A program made the translations under genes and the position numbers. The notes beneath the pieces are model-generated. The model did no database searches and was not told the origin of the DNA. It saw only the letters and a list, made by a program, of their open reading frames with translations. Positions 6,306 through 13,152 of a DNA stretch of 27,353 bases are shown here, piece after piece (within the stretch, counting starts at the first letter, position 1; every line of letters begins with the position of its first letter). Origin of the DNA: a virus; IMG/VR virus record IMGVR_UViG_3300001472_000052, positions 9,745 to 37,097 of that record, one strand, 5' to 3'.

Positions 6306-6713
6306 TAACTCATTTAGCTTTTGAGCTAGTTTAGTTAACATCTCTGTTGGATTTTTAGTCTCTTTATTTATATCCTTCACAATGTTACCAAAGTCTTCTT
6401 CTGTAACCTTAAGATCCTCATACTGCTCAAGACCTTGCTCTTTAGCAAGTGACTTAAATATATTAATGATAGAATATAAAGTATATAGTTCACTCTCAAT
6501 TGGAGTAAACTTTCTATTTTTCTTCTTAGCTTTGTCAGGGTCCATAATCAGTTCATTGAAGTCTGTTATAAGGACTCCAAACTGAGAGGTATCAGGATAA
6601 AACTCAGTTAAATATCTGCCATATATTGATTGCAACCCTACTATAAATGCAGGATTGATTTCACACTTCATGTTTTTAGAAGTGTCATATGTGATGAATT
6701 GTTTATTAGCCAT
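6297..6713 (-). CDS. Lone minus-strand hypothetical protein, 138 aa
   Basis: The only leftward gene between 1 and 24324. It encodes a soluble, largely helical protein with alternating acidic and basic stretches (for example MDPDKAKKKNRKFTPIE). No cysteine pairs, nuclease or HTH motif is evident. Its 3' end overlaps the upstream rightward gene by 9 bases. Its start is separated from the divergent UDG gene by 43 bases that contain a Bacteroidota-type -7 element reading leftward. Separate orientation and a private promoter suggest expression timing different from the replication operon, for example an immediate-early or regulatory product. The function is unknown. Confidence 0.72.
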   Translation of the reverse strand: MANKQFITYDTSKNMKCEINPAFIVGLQSIYGRYLTEFYPDTSQFGVLITDFNELIMDPDKAKKKNRKFTPIESELYTLYSIINIFKSLAKEQGLEQYEDLKVTEEDFGNIVKDINKETKNPTEMLTKLAQKLNELSS

Positions 6714-6732
6714 ACTATTGTTATTAATTAAT

Positions 6733-6740
6733 CAAAGATA
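6733..6740 (-). promoter_or_regulatory. Bacteroidota -7 promoter element for the minus-strand gene
   Basis: Read leftward the bases give TATCTTTG, an exact TAnnTTTG match, 19 bases before the ATG at 6713. That would give a leader of about a dozen bases. The -33 region on this strand overlies the start of the UDG gene and shows no clear TTG. Location in the divergent gap supports a real promoter more strongly than the same octamer at 1901. Confidence 0.5.
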
Positions 6741-6756
6741 CAAAAAAAAATATAAT

Positions 6757-7482
6757 ATGAACCAGAACTTAATAGAAATTGACATAGAACAATTAAGAAA
6801 TGATGTCAATAATAAATTAGAAGACTCAGGATGGGCACGTATGCTCTCACCATTTATAAATGGATTAGAGTTTGACATGATAATGAATAAATTAGTTGAA
6901 TGTGTAAATGCAGAGAGAAGATTTACACCAAGATTTAAAGATATATTCAATGCATTCTTAGAATGTCCATATGATAAACTTAAATGTATAGTCATAGGGC
7001 AAGATCCATATCCACAACTTGGAGTTGCAGATGGCATAGCATTTAGCTGCAGTAGAAAAAGTAAAGCAGAAAAATCCCTGCAGTATATACTTAAGCAAAC
7101 TATAGGTGATTATACTGATACAGGTAGAGCTATATATACTCCAGAAGAGTGTGACTTAAGACGTTGGGCTAATCAAGGTGTTTTATTATTAAACACAGCA
7201 TTTACAGTAGAGATTAATTCTATAGGCTCACACTATGCAATATGGAAACCGTTTACAGAATACTTATTTGAAAATATAAATAGACATAATAAAGATATAC
7301 CAACCATACTGATGGGTAAAAAAGCAGAAGCTTGGGAATTACTATTAAACAGACAAAAATTGTTTAAGGTTGCTCACCCGGCTTCAGCTGCATATAGAGG
7401 TGGAGAATGGGACTGTAAGGATGTATTTAACAACGTTAATACAGAATTAGAAAAGCAAGATAAAACTTGCATAAACTGGTAA
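6757..7482 (+). CDS. ung: Uracil-DNA glycosylase, family 1-like
   Basis: The enzyme removes uracil from DNA by cleaving the glycosidic bond. I start at ATG 6757; the longer frame from 6655 would run across the opposite gene's start. The 241-residue length matches family 1 enzymes. Motif 1 is GQDPYP (81-86), including the water-activating Asp83. It is followed by ADGIAFSCS, which corresponds to the uracil-pocket segment. LLLN lies at 143-146 and HPAS at 207-210, in place of the usual HPSP. The His of the usual GQDPYH is Pro here. UDG is known in crAss-like and other Bacteroidota phages. Whether it acts in repair, in origin handling or against host uracil-related defence is open. Confidence 0.9.
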   Translation: MNQNLIEIDIEQLRNDVNNKLEDSGWARMLSPFINGLEFDMIMNKLVECVNAERRFTPRFKDIFNAFLECPYDKLKCIVIGQDPYPQLGVADGIAFSCSRKSKAEKSLQYILKQTIGDYTDTGRAIYTPEECDLRRWANQGVLLLNTAFTVEINSIGSHYAIWKPFTEYLFENINRHNKDIPTILMGKKAEAWELLLNRQKLFKVAHPASAAYRGGEWDCKDVFNNVNTELEKQDKTCINW

Positions 7483-7498
7483 TATTTATTATATTTAC
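7467..7498 (+). promoter_or_regulatory. Putative Bacteroidota-type promoter
   Basis: TTGC (7467-7470) and TATATTTAC (7490-7498) are 23 bases apart start to start. The downstream box differs from TAnnTTTG by its last base. Nearly the same pair occurs at 22205 and 22227 before the DUF932-like gene, which supports a shared phage promoter. The predicted start would lie near 7504, about 16 bases before the ATG at 7521. Confidence 0.45.
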
Positions 7499-7520
7499 AT
7501 ACTACAAAACCAAAACTTAA

Positions 7521-8042
7521 ATGACTGAAGATCAAGAGATTATACAAAAGATAGAGATTGAATCTTTTAGAAAAACATTTAGACAAAGACATGGTATAAA
7601 CCTCTATGTATATATGCCTAAACAAGAAAGATATAGGATACCATTGGATACATTTTTAGATATTACTTTAGAGTGTATTCATGAATATAACCCTGAACAT
7701 AAATGGATAAAAAGCATCAAAAATATAACTCTTAGAAAAAGAAGTTATGTTAAATGGGTACAGATAATGTGCTATATTGCTTGGAAAGATGGTCATGGTA
7801 AATCTGAAATAGGTAGAGCTATAGGTAAAAACCATGCAACTGTTATAAATTCATGTAGAAATGTAGAAGATGGAATGCATGTGGGTGATAAGATAGTAAT
7901 GGAAACTTATAATATAATAATTAATAAAATAGTAGAGTATGTGGGAACTGTTCCAGAAAATCTTGAAGATAAAAATAACTCCAAATCAAGCACTGATCCT
8001 ATTTGGGATGAAGCAAGGCGTTTCCTTGCCTATAGTAATTGA
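7521..8042 (+). CDS. DnaA domain-IV-like DNA-binding protein
   Basis: A 173-residue protein whose centre (about 70-137) matches the C-terminal DNA-binding domain of DnaA (Bac_DnaA_C). A basic lead-in (LRKRSYVKWVQIM) is followed by a helix and then EIGRAIGKNHATVINSC (96-112), the DnaA signature GRxHTTV with Ala in place of the first Thr. The AAA+ and N-terminal domains of DnaA are absent. Residues 1-69 are an unknown helical lead. Stand-alone domain-IV proteins can bind DnaA boxes and so mark an origin, recruit or block host DnaA, or regulate transcription. A promoter candidate lies just upstream. The last 104 bases overlap the next gene in another frame. Confidence 0.82.
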   Translation: MTEDQEIIQKIEIESFRKTFRQRHGINLYVYMPKQERYRIPLDTFLDITLECIHEYNPEHKWIKSIKNITLRKRSYVKWVQIMCYIAWKDGHGKSEIGRAIGKNHATVINSCRNVEDGMHVGDKIVMETYNIIINKIVEYVGTVPENLEDKNNSKSSTDPIWDEARRFLAYSN

Positions 8043-8529
8043 TGAAGATAAAGAGATATTAATAAGTAAAGGTTTACTTGTAAAAGAGAATAACCAATAT
8101 AAAATGACTGCTGAAGCTAAAGCATTTTGTGCTAAGCTTGATAACTATTTTGTTAAAGCAAAAAAGAAAACAGATATACAACTTATGGGTAAGGACTTTA
8201 ATGATAAGATCCATACTTATAGAGAGATATTCCCTGCAAGAAAACTACCAAGTGGTAATCCTGCAAGAAATAATGTCAAAGCATTAGGAGAGAACTTTAG
8301 ATGGTTCTTTGAAACTTATGATCATACATGGGATGATATTATAAAAGCAACCCGGATGTATGTAAATGAGTATAGAGATGCAGACTATATGTATATGCAA
8401 ACAAGTCAATACTTTATATCTAAACAAGATAAACATAAAGTAAAGCACTCAAGACTAGCTGACTACTGTGATATGATAGTAGATGGTGTTAGTACTGAGG
8501 AAGAACATTTTAAAGAAAACGTAGTATGA
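7939..8529 (+). CDS. Winged-helix-like hypothetical protein, 196 aa
   Basis: The frame starts inside the DnaA-like gene, overlapping it by 104 bases. The segment KITPNQALILFGMKQGVS, then ILISKGLLVKENNQYKMTAEAKAF, looks like a winged-helix unit (helix, helix, wing, helix). It begins near residue 10, so the long overlap appears genuine. The remainder (about 75-196) is helical and aromatic, ending with acidic residues. The start could be ATG 7939 or a nearby TTG. The stop overlaps the helicase start by 4 bases (ATGA-type). Position between an initiator-like protein and the replicative helicase suggests a helicase-loading or primosome role, but this is inference. Confidence 0.7.
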   Translation: MWELFQKILKIKITPNQALILFGMKQGVSLPIVIDEDKEILISKGLLVKENNQYKMTAEAKAFCAKLDNYFVKAKKKTDIQLMGKDFNDKIHTYREIFPARKLPSGNPARNNVKALGENFRWFFETYDHTWDDIIKATRMYVNEYRDADYMYMQTSQYFISKQDKHKVKHSRLADYCDMIVDGVSTEEEHFKENVV

Positions 8530-9479
8530 AAAACAAACCATCATGGATTGGCCAATATGCTGCTTTTAATGAAGCACTAAAATATATGTATGCTAGGTCA
8601 ACTGGAGAAGAGAAATCTATTTACACTCCGTGGCCTAAATTTAATGATGCTGCTACTGATGGTATAGAGTGGAATACACTGACTGTAATTGGTGGTAGAC
8701 CTGGTTCAGGTAAAACATTAATTAAAGATCAAATCATAAGAGAATCATTTGCTTTAAATCCAAATGATAAATTTAGAGTATTAGAATTTCAATTTGAGAT
8801 GGTAGGTAGAACCTCAGCCATTAGAGAATTTAGTTCTATAACAGGTAAAACTTATAAAGAACTGTGTAGTGCAGGATCAACTTTAGGTACAGATACATTA
8901 AATACGTGTCATCAGTATGCTAAAGAAAGAGTTAAACATCCTGTAGATATTATTAGTACACCTATGACTGTTAACCAAATGCGTGAGCAAATTGATCACT
9001 ATATGAATCAACATAAAGGTGTAAATACTATGATAACTCTAGATCATACAATGTTAGTAAAGAGAGCACCCTATCAGAATAACACATTAGATATGTTATT
9101 TGAATTAGGTGAGTTCTTTACACAGTGTAAAAGGGATTATCCTTGTTTATTTATTGCTTTGTCACAACTTAATAGGAATATAGACAACCCGGATAGGGCT
9201 ATAGATGGTAAATATGGTAACTATATACTTGAGTCAGATATATTTGGCTCAGATGCAATGCTACAGCATGCTGATATGCTTATAGGTATCAACAGGCCGG
9301 CTAAACAAAAGATTAGGTACTATGGTCCTGATAGATATATAATAGAAAATGATAGAACCTTGGTGTTACATTTTCTAAAAGCCAGAAATGGTGATGCACG
9401 GATGTCATTCTTTAAAGCAAAGTTTGAACAAATGCAAATAGAAGAAATGCAAACACCAGGACAACAAGAACGCAGATGA
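8526..9479 (+). CDS. DnaB-type replicative helicase (ATPase domain only)
   Basis: The enzyme unwinds DNA at the fork using ATP. The 317 residues correspond to the RecA-like C-terminal domain of DnaB; the N-terminal primase-contact domain is missing or reduced to about 45 residues. Walker A is GGRPGSGKT (56-64), the Walker B region is MITLDHTML, motif H3 is FIALSQLNRN, and an Arg-finger-like end is KARNGDARMSF. The DnaB Walker B usually reads VIVDYLQL, so DHTM is a variant. The gene overlaps both neighbours by 4 bases, in a cluster with the DnaA-like, Sak4-like, SSB-like and primase genes. Confidence 0.9.
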   Translation: MKNKPSWIGQYAAFNEALKYMYARSTGEEKSIYTPWPKFNDAATDGIEWNTLTVIGGRPGSGKTLIKDQIIRESFALNPNDKFRVLEFQFEMVGRTSAIREFSSITGKTYKELCSAGSTLGTDTLNTCHQYAKERVKHPVDIISTPMTVNQMREQIDHYMNQHKGVNTMITLDHTMLVKRAPYQNNTLDMLFELGEFFTQCKRDYPCLFIALSQLNRNIDNPDRAIDGKYGNYILESDIFGSDAMLQHADMLIGINRPAKQKIRYYGPDRYIIENDRTLVLHFLKARNGDARMSFFKAKFEQMQIEEMQTPGQQERR

Positions 9480-10030
9480 TAAATACTAAAAACTTAAATA
9501 ATAAAACAAAGATGGGACTAACACCGCAAGAAAGAAAGCAGAAGGTTGCATCACTAAGAGAAGAGCATGAAGATTACTTTCAGACAGAAGGTATAATCAA
9601 TGCACTATATATACCTAAGATGGCTTATAGACCGTCAGGTAAGGATGAGCTGCATGTTAGTTTCTTCCCAAGTGAATTTGAAAAAGGAGAGGATATATAT
9701 ACAGAGTTTGTATCTATAGATTATGATACAGAAGATCCAAAAAGAACATTATATTATCATAAACATAATCCACATTGGAAAGAGGAGTATGAGATGATAA
9801 CAAGCAACTCAGGATTCCAAAGACATATTATACCGGTCAGTGAGTTAAAAGTTGTAAATGATGTTACAAGTAGGGGTAAAGCTATTATAGATTTTGCAAA
9901 TCCTGATTTGCCTAATCCAGATGAAACTACTCAAACTGCTCCCTCCCTCACCTCTGCAGATCTGATAAAAGCATTATCAGAAATAAATGCAACACTAAAT
10001 AAATTAATAACAGTAATCCAAAGTAAATAA
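9476..10030 (+). CDS. Hypothetical protein between helicase and Sak4-like ATPase, 184 aa
   Basis: The start ATG overlaps the helicase stop (ATGATAA). After a polar N-terminus (residues 1-35, with an alternative Met at 13) comes a beta-rich part with many aromatic and acidic residues (about 40-130). A flexible Pro/Thr-rich linker (about 142-158) and a short C-terminal helix (SADLIKALSEINATLNKLI) that could drive oligomerisation complete the protein. No catalytic motif is visible. Being locked between helicase and recombinase-like ATPase suggests a replisome accessory role. The linker codons carry copy C of the dispersed 28-base element. Confidence 0.72.
   Translation: MINTKNLNNKTKMGLTPQERKQKVASLREEHEDYFQTEGIINALYIPKMAYRPSGKDELHVSFFPSEFEKGEDIYTEFVSIDYDTEDPKRTLYYHKHNPHWKEEYEMITSNSGFQRHIIPVSELKVVNDVTSRGKAIIDFANPDLPNPDETTQTAPSLTSADLIKALSEINATLNKLITVIQSK
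9934..9961 (+). repeat. Dispersed 28-base element, copy C (inside coding sequence)
   Basis: AACTGCTCCCTCCCT and its continuation match copy A (796-823) at 23 of 28 positions, including the shared end TGCAGAT. It lies in the linker-coding part of the gene 9476-10030, about 70 bases before the next start codon at 10032. It could be a regulatory element for the downstream Sak4-like gene hidden in coding DNA, or a coincidence of codon choice (Thr-Ala-Pro-Ser-Leu). Confidence 0.35.
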
Positions 10031-10031
10031 T

Positions 10032-10715
10032 ATGGCACAAAGCGTATTGGTAATTGCAGATTCAGGTACAGGAAAGTCTACCTCAATCAGAACATTAGAC
10101 CCTAAAGAGACTTTCATTATAAATATTGCTAACAAACCTTTACCATTCAAAGGTTGGAAAGGAAAGTATAATCAAATTAGTAAAGATAACCCAAAAGGTA
10201 ATCTAACGTCTGCTTCATCAAGTGCAGGTATAATTAAAGCTATTAAGCATGTTGATGAAAAAATGAGCCACATCAAGACATTAGTTGTTGATGACTGGCA
10301 GTATATGAGTTCTTTTGAATATTTTGATAGAGCTAATGAGAAAGGCTATGATAAGTTTACTCAGATTGCAGCTAATTTAGCTATGGTGGCAAAGCTACCA
10401 AAAGATCTAAGAGATGACTTAACAGTAATCTTTTTGACTCACTCAGAAGATTCAACTGATATAAATGGAAATAGAAAAATTAAAGCTAAGACTATTGGTA
10501 AAATGATTGACAATACTTTAACTTTGGAAGGCCTATTCTCCATAGTATTATTTGGAAAAGTAAATAAAAATGATGATGGTGAACTTGAATATGGTTTTGA
10601 AACACAAAACAATGGAGAGAACACATGTAAATCACCCATGGGAATGTTTGAGGATAAGTTTATCCCAAATGACCTACAATTTGTAAAAGATTGTATTGAA
10701 AAATATAATCAGTAA
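10032..10715 (+). CDS. Sak4/AAA_24-like phage recombination ATPase
   Basis: A 227-residue single-domain P-loop ATPase. Walker A is ADSGTGKST (9-17), the Walker B strand is TLVVDDWQYM with Asp87-Asp88, and a sensor-like strand is VIFLTHSE. This is the plan of the AAA_24 phage nucleotide-binding family, which includes Sak4, a minimal RecA/Rad51 relative that promotes strand annealing together with a phage SSB. The SSB-like gene follows directly (25-base gap), which fits that partnership. There is no DNA-binding tail or second domain. A general replication ATPase is the main alternative. The start is one base after the previous stop. Confidence 0.82.
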   Translation: MAQSVLVIADSGTGKSTSIRTLDPKETFIINIANKPLPFKGWKGKYNQISKDNPKGNLTSASSSAGIIKAIKHVDEKMSHIKTLVVDDWQYMSSFEYFDRANEKGYDKFTQIAANLAMVAKLPKDLRDDLTVIFLTHSEDSTDINGNRKIKAKTIGKMIDNTLTLEGLFSIVLFGKVNKNDDGELEYGFETQNNGENTCKSPMGMFEDKFIPNDLQFVKDCIEKYNQ

Positions 10716-10740
10716 TAATTAATTAATAAATAGAAAAATT

Positions 10741-11412
10741 ATGTTAAGTACTAAAGACATGTCTGCCGGATCAGGTAGCATCAAACCAGTAATTGGAGTG
10801 GGTAACCACAAAATTAAGATCAACTCAATAACATTTGATCAAACACCATATGATATGGATGCATATAACATCACATTACATGTGGAAGGTGAGCCTGTAA
10901 CAGGTGAATTCAATGGTTTCTTAAAAGATATGAATAACCCTAATGGTCCTCGTTTTGAAGGTCAAGTAGGTAGAGTTAGATTCTCTCCATATCCATTTAA
11001 AGATGCAACTTTGAATAATGGTAATGAGATCAGCCGTGATACTGAGGTATTGAAAGCAATGGTCTTCTTATCAGAAGTAGTAGGTAAAAGAGCTGAGCTA
11101 GATGCTATTGAGGCAAATACAATTGAAGACTTTATGGTTAAAGCTGGTAATGTTTGTTCTGAAACAGGATATATCAATGCATGCTTAGGTGCACGTGAGT
11201 GGGAAAACAAAGAAGGTTATGTAAACAATGACTTATTTTTACCTAAGAGAACTAAAGAAGGTATGCCATTAGAAGAAATGGATAAAGAAAATTCTAACTT
11301 ACTAACGTTTGATAGAAACAATACAAACCATTTTAGACCATATGTAAAGAAAGAAACAGCAGCATCAAACTTTGAACCTGCAGCAGCAACAGGGAGTGAC
11401 TTTGATCTGTAA
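10741..11412 (+). CDS. Single-stranded DNA-binding protein-like
   Basis: A 223-residue beta-rich protein. Residues 15-110 show alternating strands (HKIKINSITFDQ, YNITLHVEGEPVTGEF) and fit an OB-type core. About residues 185-215 form a linker, and the C-terminus ends in -ATGSDFDL, an acidic tip with hydrophobic residues as in bacterial and phage SSBs, which use it to recruit partners. The gene sits between the Sak4-like ATPase and the primase and is followed by a strong terminator, which fits high expression. Assignment rests on context and tail chemistry more than on sequence identity. Confidence 0.66.
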   Translation: MLSTKDMSAGSGSIKPVIGVGNHKIKINSITFDQTPYDMDAYNITLHVEGEPVTGEFNGFLKDMNNPNGPRFEGQVGRVRFSPYPFKDATLNNGNEISRDTEVLKAMVFLSEVVGKRAELDAIEANTIEDFMVKAGNVCSETGYINACLGAREWENKEGYVNNDLFLPKRTKEGMPLEEMDKENSNLLTFDRNNTNHFRPYVKKETAASNFEPAAATGSDFDL

Positions 11413-11422
11413 TATAAATCTT

Positions 11423-11465
11423 AAAGAGTGGGCTCAGTATAATGCTGGGCCCATTTCTTTTTAAT
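11423..11465 (+). terminator. Rho-independent terminator after the SSB-like gene
   Basis: TGGGCTCAG (11429-11437) pairs with CTGGGCCCA (11445-11453) with one G-U pair, around a 7-base loop. The stem can extend outward (AAAGA with TCTTT). It is followed by TTTCTTTTT. This is the best intrinsic terminator in the window. It lies 10 bases after the SSB-like stop and separates early replication genes from the primase unit, and may be leaky. Confidence 0.85.
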
Positions 11466-11476
11466 ATATTTGGATC

Positions 11477-12454
11477 ATGTTCAGTACAAAAAATTTAATA
11501 TTAGAGGAAACAGATGTACCCAGTTATTGGGTATTTCAATATTATTTAGATCTACCTGAACAGCTTACGGGACAAGACATTAAGATTAATTCAATATTTA
11601 ATCCTAATGATAAGACTCCAAGTTTTTGCATATATGTAGATAAATCCATTATGCAGTATAAGTTTAAAGACTTTTCAACAGGTATAGGAGGAAACAAATC
11701 AGACCTAGTTAGGCATATGTTTAATTTAGGTTATCCTCAAGCTACAAGAAGAATCATAGAAGACTATAATAAGTACATTCAGCAGAATGGTAAAGTTCAA
11801 GTTGAATTTGTACCACAAGCTAAGTGGGAGATTGACTTTATAAAATATAGGCCATGGAATAAAAATGATACTGATTTCTGGTTACCGTTTAGAATAGGTA
11901 GAACATTATTAGAAAGATATAATGTAAAACCAATTGAATATTTTAATATGGTAAAAGAAGAAAGTTTAGAAATAGAATCACTTAAAATAGGAAGTAAACA
12001 TTGTTATGGTTACTTTGATAAACACGGTGAAGTATTTAAAATATACCAACCTTATAGTAAAAAACATAAGTTTCATAAAGTCAAGAGCTACATTCAAGGT
12101 ATTGATCAATTAGAATATAAAGAACCATACTTAGTAATTTGTTCATCTCTTAAAGATGCAATGTGTTTAAAAAGTATGGGATATAACTTAGAAGTTATAA
12201 GCCCAGACTCAGAAAATACTATGATTAAACCTCATATCATTGCTAACTTAAAAAAGAAGTTCAAAAATGTAATTACTATATTTGATAATGATGATGCAGG
12301 TAAACACGCAGTTAAAAGATATGCTGAGGCATATGGTATTAATGGCTGTATACCAACTGTATGTAAAGATATATCAGATGCTATGAAAGAAATAGGATTT
12401 GATAAAACACATGCAATGTTAAAACCATTATTAAAACACACATTAAATAAATAA
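11477..12454 (+). CDS. DnaG-type primase with TOPRIM domain
   Basis: The enzyme makes RNA primers for replication. The first 120 residues resemble the zinc-binding domain of DnaG in layout (IFNPNDKTPSFCIYV, then YKFKDFSTGIGG) but have no zinc-binding Cys cluster. The TOPRIM fold follows from about residue 215: LVICSSLKDAM (219-229) occupies the place of the usual EG motif, and IFDNDDAGK (268-276) supplies the DxD metal ligands. The usual catalytic Glu is replaced by Ser, so either the motif is a phage variant or metal binding differs. At 325 residues it is shorter than full DnaG and lacks the helicase-binding domain. It starts after the terminator and is followed by RusA after one base. Confidence 0.82.
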   Translation: MFSTKNLILEETDVPSYWVFQYYLDLPEQLTGQDIKINSIFNPNDKTPSFCIYVDKSIMQYKFKDFSTGIGGNKSDLVRHMFNLGYPQATRRIIEDYNKYIQQNGKVQVEFVPQAKWEIDFIKYRPWNKNDTDFWLPFRIGRTLLERYNVKPIEYFNMVKEESLEIESLKIGSKHCYGYFDKHGEVFKIYQPYSKKHKFHKVKSYIQGIDQLEYKEPYLVICSSLKDAMCLKSMGYNLEVISPDSENTMIKPHIIANLKKKFKNVITIFDNDDAGKHAVKRYAEAYGINGCIPTVCKDISDAMKEIGFDKTHAMLKPLLKHTLNK

Positions 12455-12455
12455 T

Positions 12456-12851
12456 ATGAGAAAAATAAGATGGTGGATACCAGGCAATGTTCCTTCTAGT
12501 AAGAATGGTAGGCGTTGGACAGGTAAATACTTTATAGCTAGTAAAGCAGTTATGAACTATAGAAAAGCAACCAAGGAAATTTATTTAAAGTATACTGAAG
12601 AATTTAAAGAAGAACTAAAGAAGCAAGAGCTTCCTGTTAAAATCTCCTTTCAATTCATAAGAGGTTCAAGACATAAGTTTGATTATATAAATCCTGCTCA
12701 GACAGTGCAAGATGATATGGTTAAGTACGGATGGATTGAAGATGATAATGCAGAGTTTATAATTCCTGCATTTGAACAATATACTTATGATAAAATAAAC
12801 CCCGGTGTATGGATAGAGTTAATTATAAATGATGAAAAAGAAGAATTCTAA
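12456..12851 (+). CDS. rusA: RusA-like Holliday junction resolvase
   Basis: The enzyme cuts four-way DNA junctions made by recombination or fork reversal, as a dimer. At 131 residues it has the usual length. It opens with a beta strand and PSSKNGRR (13-20), the basic loop of the family. The acidic active site is visible as FDYINPAQTVQDDMVKYGWI with Asp76, Asp86 and Asp87, then EDDN with Asp96 and Asp97. Family members use three conserved Asp in this pattern (DxxN, DD, EDD). It follows the primase by one base and overlaps the next small gene by 23 bases. Resolving concatemeric branched DNA before packaging is the likely role. Confidence 0.92.
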   Translation: MRKIRWWIPGNVPSSKNGRRWTGKYFIASKAVMNYRKATKEIYLKYTEEFKEELKKQELPVKISFQFIRGSRHKFDYINPAQTVQDDMVKYGWIEDDNAEFIIPAFEQYTYDKINPGVWIELIINDEKEEF

Positions 12852-13152
12852 AAAGAAAATAATTTCACTTGATGAATTTTTTAGATATAAAGAAATGTTT
12901 GAGGGACTGCCTGAAGATAAAGCTTTAGCATGTGAACTGTATAATAATGCAGGTTATGCTGATAAAGCTATTGTTGATAGACTTATGGCAAAAGCTTTGA
13001 TGTTTGATGACAGAGTAAAGTTTTGTATAGGAATCAAATATGAATTTACTATTGGATCATTTAAAACAACACGGATTTATACATTTATCAAGAAAGAAAA
13101 AGTAAACAAAATATATATGGACATATTAAGAAAATTAAAAGATCATGATTAA
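12829..13152 (+). CDS. Basic hypothetical protein, 107 aa
   Basis: The start region ATGATG lies inside the end of rusA; the second ATG (12832) is equally possible. The N-terminus is very Lys-rich (MMKKKNSKKKIISL), followed by a helical middle with acidic patches and a beta-rich segment (KFCIGIKYEFTIGSFK), then a helical basic end. No motif is recognisable. It overlaps the VWA-metallopeptidase start by 8 bases, so it links the resolvase to the MoxR-VWA block in one coupled transcript. Confidence 0.65.
   Translation: MMKKKNSKKKIISLDEFFRYKEMFEGLPEDKALACELYNNAGYADKAIVDRLMAKALMFDDRVKFCIGIKYEFTIGSFKTTRIYTFIKKEKVNKIYMDILRKLKDHD

Noticed and set aside
6655-6756. N-terminal extension of the UDG
   Set aside because: It would read across the start of the opposite-strand gene and its promoter element, and would make the enzyme longer than the family norm.
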